A DNA stretch of 13,707 nucleotides from Clostridiales bacterium. GTDB taxonomy: Bacteria > Bacillota > Clostridia > Christensenellales > Aristaeellaceae. Positions within the stretch are counted from its first letter, which is position 1. Each line of letters begins with the position of its first letter. The notes beneath the pieces were generated by a model. It made no database searches. It worked only from the letters and a program-made list of their open reading frames with translations, and was not told the DNA's origin. The stretch is taken from the NCBI GenBank assembly GCA_012513735.1, contig JAAZBR010000050.1:1-13707 (forward strand), given 5' to 3'. Positions 1 through 6,459 of this stretch are shown one piece after another. The position numbers were made by a program, and so were the translations under genes.

Positions 1-488
1 CCCTCTTTACGGCCAACGGCCCGCTCAACAGTGCACTGATGGGGCTAAATCTGATCGAGCGCCCGCTCAAATTGCTGTATACAGATTTTGCCGTCCAGGT
101 AGGTATGGTCTATGCCATGATCCCCTTTATGGTGCTGCCGGTCTACTCCAGCGTGGAGCGCATGGATTGGTCCATGGTGGAGGCCTCCCGCGATCTGGGC
201 GCTAGCGCCTTGAGTGCATTTCTGACCGTCACGCTGCCCATGACCATGCCGGGGATTATGGCCGGCCTGGTGCTGACTTTTGTGCCTTCGATCGGGCTGT
301 TTTTCCTCAGCGACCTGTTGGGCGGTTCCAATACCATGTTATGGGGCAACCTGGTCAGCAACGAACTATTGAAAAGCCGCGATCTGCCCTTCGCCGCCGT
401 GCTCAGCGTTTGCCTGCTGGCGTTGACGGGGGTAATCATCCTGATTTATCGCCGTGCCGGTGGCAAGGCCGAACAGATGGTATTCTGA
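1..488 (+). CDS. potB: Spermidine/putrescine-type ABC transporter permease, PotB-like (5' partial)
   Basis: This is the C-terminal part of an inner-membrane permease of a polyamine ABC importer. The reading frame is open from base 3 at the window edge, so the true start lies to the left. The EAA loop that docks on the ATPase is clear: EASRDLGAS is encoded from 180, followed by FLTVTLPMTMPGI. Three hydrophobic segments are visible: around VQVGMVYAMIPFMVLPVY, around GIMAGLVLTFVPSIGLFF (followed by SDLLGG, as in E. coli PotB), and around VLSVCLLALTGVIILIY near the end. The protein ends in a basic tail and a TGA at 486-488. The potC-like gene follows 11 bases later, so the two belong to one operon. 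The assignment to PotB rather than PotC rests on order and on the SDLLGG-type segment. Substrate specificity (spermidine or putrescine) cannot be read from the sequence. Confidence 0.88.
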   Translation, partial: LFTANGPLNSALMGLNLIERPLKLLYTDFAVQVGMVYAMIPFMVLPVYSSVERMDWSMVEASRDLGASALSAFLTVTLPMTMPGIMAGLVLTFVPSIGLFFLSDLLGGSNTMLWGNLVSNELLKSRDLPFAAVLSVCLLALTGVIILIYRRAGGKAEQMVF

Positions 489-495
489 GGGGGAG
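489..495 (+). promoter_or_regulatory. Ribosome binding site for potC
   Basis: A purine run, GGGGGAG, lies directly after the potB stop and four bases before ATG 500. It supports 500 as the potC start. The in-frame upstream extension, which would overlap potB, has no family similarity. Confidence 0.6.
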
Positions 496-499
496 CAGC

Positions 500-1357
500 A
501 TGAAAAAGCGTTCCGTCTTTGCTCCTGTCTATATCACGCTGGTACTGCTGCTGATGTACCTGCCGATCCTGGTGGTGGTGGTGTTTTCCTTCAACGGCAA
601 CGCTACGCGCAATGCATCCATTCAGTTTAGCGGATTTTCCTTTCAATGGTACGAAGGCCTGTTTTCTCCGGAAAAGGGCTACATCGGTGCGCTGCTGACC
701 TCTCTTCGCGTGGCTTTGTCCAGCGTTGCGGTATCCGCGGTCATTGGCACGCTGGGCGCCGTGGCTATGGTGCGCAGACGGACACGTCAGGGTTTGCTGG
801 GGCGGGTTGGTGACAGCACGCTGACCCTGTTTGAGCAGCTAACGCTGCTGCCCATTATGATCCCAGAAATTATCCTAGGCATTGCTTTCCTTGCGCTATT
901 CTAAGCCATCCGGCTGCCCTTTGGGGAAATCACGCTGGTGATCTCCCATATCACCTTCTGCATCCCCTATATTTACATCACTGTCAAGGGACGTCTGGCT
1001 ACCCTGGACCCGGCTCTGCAGGAGGCCGCCCGGGATCTGGGCGCCAGCCCCTTCAGGGCATTCCTCACCGTAACCCTGCCGTTGATTGCACCGGCTGTAT
1101 TATCCGGTTCTCTGTTGGCTTTTGCCATGTCCATGGATGATTTTGTCATCAGTTTTTTTGTGAATGGCGCGGAGACAACCACGCTGCCGCTCAAAATCTA
1201 TTCCTCTGTCAAGGTCGGCGTAACGCCATCTGTCAATGCCTTGTGCACGGTCATGTTGGGCATGGCATTCCTCATCTTTGGCATTTCACAGGCAATCAAC
1301 ACCACCAGCGAAGCGCGCAGGCGCAGACATGAGGAGGCGGCGCGCAGCGCCATATAG
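500..1357 (+). pseudogene. potC: potC-like polyamine ABC transporter permease interrupted by an in-frame TAA
   Basis: The second permease of the polyamine importer would be 285 residues, a normal PotC length, if read through. Codon 135 (902-904) is TAA. The frame does not shift: upstream it reads MIPEIILGIAFLALF, and after the stop the same frame continues with AIRLPFGEITLVISHITFC, matching PotC across the break. The EAA loop (EAARDLGAS, about residues 175-183) lies after the stop. The MSMDDFVISFFV and LPLKIYSSVKVGV segments that follow are classic PotC. A TCA-to-TAA change would be enough to create it. The separate pieces are 500-904 (134 aa, the first membrane segments) and an open frame from GTG 938 to 1357. 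Neither alone should make a working permease because the N-terminal piece lacks the EAA loop. TAA also ends miaA and ylbF here, so recoding is unlikely. A sequencing error remains possible. Confidence 0.85.
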
Positions 1358-1358
1358 C

Positions 1359-2429
1359 ATGAACAAGAAACAAATTGTACTGACGGGCGGCGGTACCGCC
1401 GGCCATGCGACGCCCCACCTGGCCCTGATTCCCCGGCTTCGGCAGATGGGGTACGAAATCCATTACATCGGCACCGCTGATGGCATAGAACGGCAGGTCA
1501 TCGCGTTGCAGCAGGATGTGACCTATCACAGCATCAGTTCGGGAAAGCTGCGCCGCTACTTCGACTGGAAAAACTTTACCGACCCATTCCGGGTCATCGC
1601 AGGTTTTTTTCAGGCGCTTGCAATCCTGGGCAAAATACGTCCCGCTGTGTGCTTCAGCAAGGGGGGCTTTGTTGCCGTACCCGTAGTGATGGCCTGCTGG
1701 CTACGCGGCATTCCCGTCATCGCCCATGAGAGCGATCTGACGCCTGGATTGGCCAACCGCATCAGCGCTGTATTTGCAAAAAAGGTGGCCACCACCTTCC
1801 CCGAGTGCGCCCGGGCACTGGGCAGCAAAGGGGTGCTGACCGGCACACCCTTGCGACCGGAGCTCTTCCTAGGTGACCGCCACCGGGGTCTGCGCATGGC
1901 GGGTCTGAATGGCAGCAGACCCATCCTGTTGATGATGGGGGGCAGCCAGGGCGCGCAAAGCGTCAACAAGACCCTTCGACAGGCTCTTCCCCAGGTCTTG
2001 CAGGAAATGGATGTATTTCATCTGTGCGGCAAGGGAAACCTGGACGCATCTTTGCAAGGTTTGACAGGCTATTATCAAACGGAGTTTTTAAGCAATGATC
2101 TGCCCGATGCCCTGGCCTGCGCCGATCTGGTGCTGACCCGTGCGGGCGCCAATGCCCTGTGCGAATTTCAGGCGCTGAAGAAGCCCATGTTGCTGATTCC
2201 CCTGCCCCGTTCTGCCAGCCGCGGGGATCAGATCCTCAACGCGCATAGCTACGAAAGCCGGGGTCTTGCCCGGGTGCTGTATCAGGAAGACCTGACCAGC
2301 GAAAACCTGGTTGCTGCCCTGATGAAACTGCTGCAGGATGCCCCTGATCTAACTGCGGCACTGGAGACAGCACCTGCGGCTGATGGCACCGATGCGATTC
2401 TGCAATTGATTGTTGAGCATCAGCGCTGA
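1359..2429 (+). CDS. murG: MurG, UDP-GlcNAc:lipid I N-acetylglucosaminyltransferase
   Basis: MurG transfers GlcNAc from UDP-GlcNAc to lipid I, giving lipid II on the inner face of the membrane, the last cytoplasmic step of peptidoglycan precursor synthesis. The 356-residue product is a full-length GT-B enzyme. It has the glycine-rich loop GGGTAGH (residues 10-16), the HESD stretch (123-126), a second G-loop GGSQGAQ (194-200), RAGANALCE (261-269) and GDQILNA (289-295) in the donor-binding domain. SSGKLRRYFD and KGGFVAVPV match the clostridial MurG type. ATG 1359 gives the usual short N-terminus. It sits one base after the potC stop. The only good Shine-Dalgarno (AGGAGG, 1332-1337) is 21 bases upstream, too far, so the start probably relies on coupling to potC translation. 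ATG 1329 in the same frame would add ten residues unlike MurG. The gene lies outside any division/cell-wall cluster. Confidence 0.93.
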   Translation: MNKKQIVLTGGGTAGHATPHLALIPRLRQMGYEIHYIGTADGIERQVIALQQDVTYHSISSGKLRRYFDWKNFTDPFRVIAGFFQALAILGKIRPAVCFSKGGFVAVPVVMACWLRGIPVIAHESDLTPGLANRISAVFAKKVATTFPECARALGSKGVLTGTPLRPELFLGDRHRGLRMAGLNGSRPILLMMGGSQGAQSVNKTLRQALPQVLQEMDVFHLCGKGNLDASLQGLTGYYQTEFLSNDLPDALACADLVLTRAGANALCEFQALKKPMLLIPLPRSASRGDQILNAHSYESRGLARVLYQEDLTSENLVAALMKLLQDAPDLTAALETAPAADGTDAILQLIVEHQR

Positions 2430-2453
2430 TTCATCCGGCCGTTTCCCATCTGT
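2430..2453. other. Convergent intergenic junction, no clear terminator
   Basis: Only 24 bases separate the murG stop from the stop of the PLP-enzyme gene, and they hold no GC-rich hairpin with a T tract. A 12-base perfect palindrome, ATCAGCGCTGAT (2419-2430), spans the murG stop but leaves no room for a normal loop. Transcripts from both sides probably overlap at their 3' ends unless a Rho-type or distant terminator acts. Confidence 0.5.
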
Positions 2454-3683
2454 CTAACTGCCAAAAAGCTCATCAATCGCTTGTGACAGGGCGATTTTTC
2501 CGTGGGCATAGGTAAGCGCACCCTGCAGGTAGGCCGTGTAGGGCGGGCGAATGGGCGCGTCGCAGCTTAGCTCAATGGAGGCGCCGGCAACAAAGGTACC
2601 GGCCGCCATAATCACCTGATCCTGGTATCCGGGCATGGCCCAGGGCTCGGGGGTTGCGAAGCTGTCCACCGGGGAGGCGGCCTGCACAGCGCGGCAAAAG
2701 GCGATCAGACGATCCGGATCTCCGAAGTTGATGGCCTGGATAATGTCCGCGCGGGGCACATCATAGGCAGGCGTTGTCGGCATCCCCAGATCAGAAAACA
2801 CCCGGGCGGCCAGCACAGCCACCTTCAACGCCTGGGCCACTGTATGGGGAGCCATGAACAGCCCCTGATAGAACAACCGATAACCGGGAGCATAGCTGCC
2901 CACCTCTAGCCCGATGCCCGGTGCGGTGAGCCGTGCCGCTATCCGCTCAATGGCCGTACGTGCGCCCGCCAGATAACCGCCTGTAGGCGCTATTCCCCCG
3001 CCCAGGTTTTTGATCAGGCTGCCCACCACCACATCCGCGCCGTAAAAGCTGGGTTCATCTTCGCTGACAAAGGCACCATAGCAATTGTCCACCATAACCC
3101 GGATATCGGGGCGCACAGCTTTCACTTTGCTGATCAGCGGTTCCATCATTTTGGGGGTCAGGCTGTCACGCCAGGAATATCCCCGGCTACGCTGCAGCAG
3201 GATGACGCGGGTTCGGGGGCGAAGGGCATGAAGCACACCCTCCACATCAATACCGCCGCCAGAACCGGGTTCAACCACAGAGAAGGTAACGCCCATTTCG
3301 GCCAAAGAGCCCGGCACGGCCTTGTGGATGCCGATCACCTCCGACAGGGTGTCATAGGGTACACCGCAGGCGCTGATCAGGTGATCACCCGGCAAAAGCA
3401 ATCCGAACAACGCGAGGGACAACGCATGGGTGCCGCTGGCAATCTGGGGCCGGACGATTGCGGCTTCAGTTTGAAACAGGTCGGCTACAATGCGCTCAAG
3501 CGTGTCGCGCCCGGCATCATCGTACCCATATCCGTTGCTACCGGCAAAATGACGCGCCGCCAGTTGGTGGCGCTGAAACGCCGCAAGCACCCGCCGGGTA
3601 TTGGTCATCTCCACGGTTTCAATCCCGCTGAATACTGCTTCACATGCCGCTTCGGCAGCGGCAATATGCTGATTACCCTTCAT
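2454..3683 (-). CDS. PLP-dependent 'methionine gamma-lyase / aluminium resistance' family protein
   Basis: This 409-residue fold-type I PLP enzyme belongs to the family often labelled aluminium resistance protein or methionine gamma-lyase family. It has SGTHALSLALFG (residues 83-94), which would hold the cofactor phosphate, VDNCYGAF (198-205) with Asp199 placed to contact the pyridine nitrogen, and GSLIKNLGGG (221-230) with Lys225 as the probable Schiff-base lysine. The GSNGYGYDD segment (48-56) near the N-terminus is also typical. The real reaction of this family is not settled, so the lyase name is a homology label. The start ATG overlaps the miaA stop by 11 bases, and AAAGGA lies about 11 bases upstream of it. 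It is the last gene of the minus-strand chain and ends in TAG. In other clostridia it also sits near miaA, often with hfq; no hfq is present here. Confidence 0.85.
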   Translation of the reverse strand: MKGNQHIAAAEAACEAVFSGIETVEMTNTRRVLAAFQRHQLAARHFAGSNGYGYDDAGRDTLERIVADLFQTEAAIVRPQIASGTHALSLALFGLLLPGDHLISACGVPYDTLSEVIGIHKAVPGSLAEMGVTFSVVEPGSGGGIDVEGVLHALRPRTRVILLQRSRGYSWRDSLTPKMMEPLISKVKAVRPDIRVMVDNCYGAFVSEDEPSFYGADVVVGSLIKNLGGGIAPTGGYLAGARTAIERIAARLTAPGIGLEVGSYAPGYRLFYQGLFMAPHTVAQALKVAVLAARVFSDLGMPTTPAYDVPRADIIQAINFGDPDRLIAFCRAVQAASPVDSFATPEPWAMPGYQDQVIMAAGTFVAGASIELSCDAPIRPPYTAYLQGALTYAHGKIALSQAIDELFGS

Positions 3684-4608
3684 ACTGCGCGATATCCTTT
3701 CTGACCATGGTCACAAAAGCATCTTCCTCTACGGGCATGGGCACCCATGTAATACGCGAATCCCTGCGGAACCAGGTCAACTGCCTCTTGGCATAGTTGC
3801 GGGTTCTTCGCTGCAGCAGCTCAACTGTCTGCACAAGTGTGCTCTGTCCTGCAAGCAGGGGAAGCAGTTCCTTATAGCCCAGCCCTTGCATGCTCTGGCT
3901 TTCCGGCGATACGCCCTCTGACAGCAGTGTGCGCACTTCCTCCACCAGACCGGAAGAGAACATTTGCTCTACCCTTTCGTTTATCCGTTGGTACAGCAAC
4001 TCCCGGGGCCAATCGGGCGCATACAGTTGAAAGCTCCAGGGCGCCCGCTCAGCGGTATCCTGCTGCCTGGAGATAGACTGGCCAGTCAGCTCATACACCT
4101 CCAGTGCTCGGATGACCCGTCGGGTATCATTGGGATGCAGCCGGCCCGCAGAGAGCGGGTCGACGCGCCGCAGATGCTGGTGCAGGGCCTCCCTGCCATG
4201 CTGCTGCAGCAATGCCTCAAACCGGCTGCGGATTTCCTCGCTTCTGGGCGCGTTTCCCAGGTTCAGCCGGTTGCTGAGGGCCCAGAGATACAGCCCGGTC
4301 CCCCCCACAAGCAGCGGCATCGCCTTCCTGTGCAGAATGCCTTCAATGGCAAGGGCAGCCTCTTGCTGATATTCCGCCACGCTATAGCCTGTATCAGGGG
4401 AAACAAGGTCAAGCATGTGGTGGGGTACCAGGGCCTGTTCCCGCCGGGTAGGTTTTGCGGTACCAATGTCCATCCCGCGATAGATCTGCATGGAATCCAT
4501 GCAGATGATTTCCACCGGCATCGCCCTGGCAAGAGCCATGGAGAACAAGGTTTTTCCGCTGGCCGTCGGTCCGACAATGCCAAGCACCAAGGGCTTTTGC
4601 TTATTCAT
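3673..4608 (-). CDS. miaA: tRNA dimethylallyltransferase MiaA
   Basis: MiaA transfers a dimethylallyl group from DMAPP to N6 of adenine 37 in tRNAs reading UNN codons, making i6A37. The 311-residue protein is full length. It shows the P-loop GPTASGKT (13-20), the DSMQIYRGMDIGTAKPT block (38-54) with the tRNA/DMAPP-binding aspartate, GGTGLY (102-107) and the C-terminal RNYAKRQLTWFRR motif (270-282). Its ATG overlaps the mutL TGA as ATGA, and no Shine-Dalgarno is visible, so translation is probably coupled to mutL. The mutL-miaA pair is a very old gene neighbourhood shared with E. coli. Its product is the substrate of MiaB, encoded four genes upstream in the same chain. It ends with TAA inside the start of the PLP-enzyme gene. 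Confidence 0.96.
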   Translation of the reverse strand: MNKQKPLVLGIVGPTASGKTLFSMALARAMPVEIICMDSMQIYRGMDIGTAKPTRREQALVPHHMLDLVSPDTGYSVAEYQQEAALAIEGILHRKAMPLLVGGTGLYLWALSNRLNLGNAPRSEEIRSRFEALLQQHGREALHQHLRRVDPLSAGRLHPNDTRRVIRALEVYELTGQSISRQQDTAERAPWSFQLYAPDWPRELLYQRINERVEQMFSSGLVEEVRTLLSEGVSPESQSMQGLGYKELLPLLAGQSTLVQTVELLQRRTRNYAKRQLTWFRRDSRITWVPMPVEEDAFVTMVRKDIAQYEG

Positions 4609-6449
4609 CCCGGGATGCGCTGGAATCTCTTCTCCAGCTCGTTGCGGGTCAACTGCAGCATTAGCGGCCTGCCGTGGGGGCAGGTGGGCGTTACATTCCC
4701 CTCCAGCACACCGCGCACCAATGCAATCAACGACGCTTCGTTCAGTCGCTCGCCGCCCTTCACCGCATGCTTGCAGGCTGATTGGATGATGCGCTCCACC
4801 CGCTGGTCATCGCTGAGCACACCGGTCGTGGCCAACTGATCCAAAGCCTCCTGAAAGCAGTGCTCCGCCTGGGGCTGTCCCAGCATCATGGGTACTGTGT
4901 AGAGTTTGACCGTCTGCTCGCCAAACTCCTCGGCGTCAAACCCCGCTGCAGACAGCAGCGCCCGGTGCTCCATAAATGTGCCATACTCCCGGTAGGTCAA
5001 CTGCACCGCCTGGGGAATCAGTAAGGTTTGGGCAATGCCGCCTTCCTGGTATGCGACCATCAGTCGGTCAAAGATGATGCGCTCATGCATGGCATGCTGA
5101 TCACACAGGCAAAGCACATCCCCGGATTCGTAAATGATATAGGTGTTAAAGGCGGAACCCAGCAGTTGAACCGGTCGAAGCGCCAGCTCGGGCAGATGCT
5201 CCGCCGCGCTGATCTGCTGCAGCTCCGCTGCGCCCTCTGCCACCTCTGTTGGCATCACAGTATCTGTCTGCACCATCCCTTCCTCCCGGGAAGGGGAGCA
5301 CATGACCATCCGATCGGGCCCCACAGGGGGCTGCAGATTATCTGATTTGGCAGGATCGGTCAATCGAGCCACCGCTTCCTGCCTGAACACCTGAGCCGGC
5401 GCCCCCGGCGGCGTGGGGGGCGGTGCGAACAGGGGCGGTGACTCTTCCTGCGCAGCACCGGCACCCAGAGCGTCAGCCACCAGATTGCTCACTGCGTCTG
5501 CTATCCCGCGTTCATCGGCAAAGCGCACTTCCCATTTGTTGGGATGTACATTGACATCCACCGCCTCAAAGGGAACCGACAAATAGAGGACACACATGGG
5601 AAAGCGGCCCACCATCACGCGCTGTTTGCACCCGTCTTCCACCGCCTGGCTGAGCAGCCCGCTGCGCATGGCACGGCCATTCAGGAAAAAATGCTGGTGG
5701 GCACGGTTACCTCGGGCGGCCTCGCCCACCCCAACGTATCCGGATAGCAGAATGCCCTGTTCCCCGCCCTCTACCCGATGCAACTGCCGCAATACGCCAA
5801 TGCCATAGATGCTCATGAGGGCGCTGTCCTGCTTGCCGTCGCCGGGGCTGAAGTAAACAGCCTTGCCGTCCATGAGCAGGCGAAAGGATACTTCGGGGTG
5901 GCTCAGGATCATGCGGCTCATAAGCTCTGCCACCTGCGCTCCTTCCGCAGCAGGCTTCTTCATAAACTTGCGGCGAACCGGCGCGTTGAAAAACAGATCC
6001 CGCACCGTGATCGCAGTTCCTTCTGAACAGGCGGCCGGGCGGATATCCGTGATAACCCCGCATTCATTGACAATTTGCATGCCGCTTTGCTCGCCTGCAG
6101 GGCGGGTCACCAGGGTGACCTTTGACACCGCCGCGATGGAGGCCAGTGCCTCGCCGCGAAAGCCCAGGGTGCCGATATGGGCCAGGTCCTCCTGGGTGCG
6201 CAGCTTGCTGGTGGCGTGGCGCTCAAAGGCCATGCGCAGCTCGCTGTGGGCGATGCCGGAGCCATTATCAACCACACGGATGCTGCTGAGCCCTCCGTCC
6301 CTGATGTCCACAGTGATGGCAGTTGCGCCGGCGTCCATGCTGTTCTCCACCAGTTCTTTAATGGCGGCAGCAGGACGCTCCACCACCTCGCCTGCGGCAA
6401 TCTGGCCCACCACATCAGGGGACAGTTTCAAAATCTTTGCATTGCTCAT
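4605..6449 (-). CDS. mutL: DNA mismatch repair protein MutL (endonuclease type)
   Basis: MutL links mismatch-bound MutS to strand incision and removal. The 614-residue protein has the N-terminal GHKL ATPase: KELVENSMDAGA (31-42, catalytic Glu32, Mg-binding Asn36), DNGSGI (61-66) and GFRGEA (96-101). A proline-rich linker runs from about 331 to 425. The C-terminal domain has the metal-binding endonuclease motif DQHAMHERIIFD (450-461), ACK (558-560) and CPHGRP (590-595), so this is a nicking MutL like that of Bacillus, not the E. coli type. The last acidic residue of the first motif is Asp461 instead of the usual Glu. ATG 6449 was chosen because MSNAKILKLSPDVVGQIAAGEVVERPA is the family N-terminus and AGGA precedes it; the longer frame to 6497 would run into mutS. 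The gap to the mutS stop is 7 bases. Confidence 0.97.
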   Translation of the reverse strand: MSNAKILKLSPDVVGQIAAGEVVERPAAAIKELVENSMDAGATAITVDIRDGGLSSIRVVDNGSGIAHSELRMAFERHATSKLRTQEDLAHIGTLGFRGEALASIAAVSKVTLVTRPAGEQSGMQIVNECGVITDIRPAACSEGTAITVRDLFFNAPVRRKFMKKPAAEGAQVAELMSRMILSHPEVSFRLLMDGKAVYFSPGDGKQDSALMSIYGIGVLRQLHRVEGGEQGILLSGYVGVGEAARGNRAHQHFFLNGRAMRSGLLSQAVEDGCKQRVMVGRFPMCVLYLSVPFEAVDVNVHPNKWEVRFADERGIADAVSNLVADALGAGAAQEESPPLFAPPPTPPGAPAQVFRQEAVARLTDPAKSDNLQPPVGPDRMVMCSPSREEGMVQTDTVMPTEVAEGAAELQQISAAEHLPELALRPVQLLGSAFNTYIIYESGDVLCLCDQHAMHERIIFDRLMVAYQEGGIAQTLLIPQAVQLTYREYGTFMEHRALLSAAGFDAEEFGEQTVKLYTVPMMLGQPQAEHCFQEALDQLATTGVLSDDQRVERIIQSACKHAVKGGERLNEASLIALVRGVLEGNVTPTCPHGRPLMLQLTRNELEKRFQRIPG

Positions 6450-6453
6450 ATCG

Positions 6454-6459
6454 TCCTCA
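6454..6459 (-). promoter_or_regulatory. Ribosome binding site for mutL
   Basis: On the minus strand TGAGGA lies four bases before ATG 6449; its TGA is also the mutS stop codon. It fixes the mutL start at 6449 over the upstream in-frame ATG at 6497 and suggests that ribosomes ending mutS restart on mutL. Confidence 0.65.

Noticed and set aside
902..904. Stop-codon recoding or an alternative genetic code as the explanation of the potC TAA.
   Set aside because: TAA serves as the normal stop of miaA and of the YlbF/YmcA-family gene in this window, no recoding hairpin is obvious, and other genes contain no internal TAA.
180..1080. Similar DNA around the EAA loops of potB (about 180-240) and potC (about 1020-1080) as a repeat.
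   Set aside because: The likeness follows from the two permeases being paralogues with the same motif; it is not a separate repeat element.
1236..1358. N-terminal extension of MurG from 1236 or 1329.
   Set aside because: The extra residues come from the potC coding region, are basic and low in complexity, and do not match MurG; MNKKQIVLTGGGTAGH is the normal family start.
2419..2430. Perfect palindrome ATCAGCGCTGAT at the murG stop.
   Set aside because: Twelve bases without a spacer is within what chance gives in 13.7 kb and cannot form a good hairpin; no operator family is recognised.
2475..2500. A small hairpin, AATCGC paired with GCGATT, followed by Ts, as a terminator for murG.
   Set aside because: The stem is six base pairs with a ten-base loop and is AT-containing, it lies inside the coding sequence of the PLP-enzyme gene, and it is too weak to call.
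3673..3683. A hidden hfq or other small gene between miaA and the PLP-enzyme gene, as in some relatives.
   Set aside because: The two genes overlap by 11 bases, so there is no room for one.
3964..4839. A 291-codon plus-strand open frame opposite miaA and the mutL 3' end.
   Set aside because: Same reason: an antisense shadow of conserved genes with no family similarity and no convincing start.
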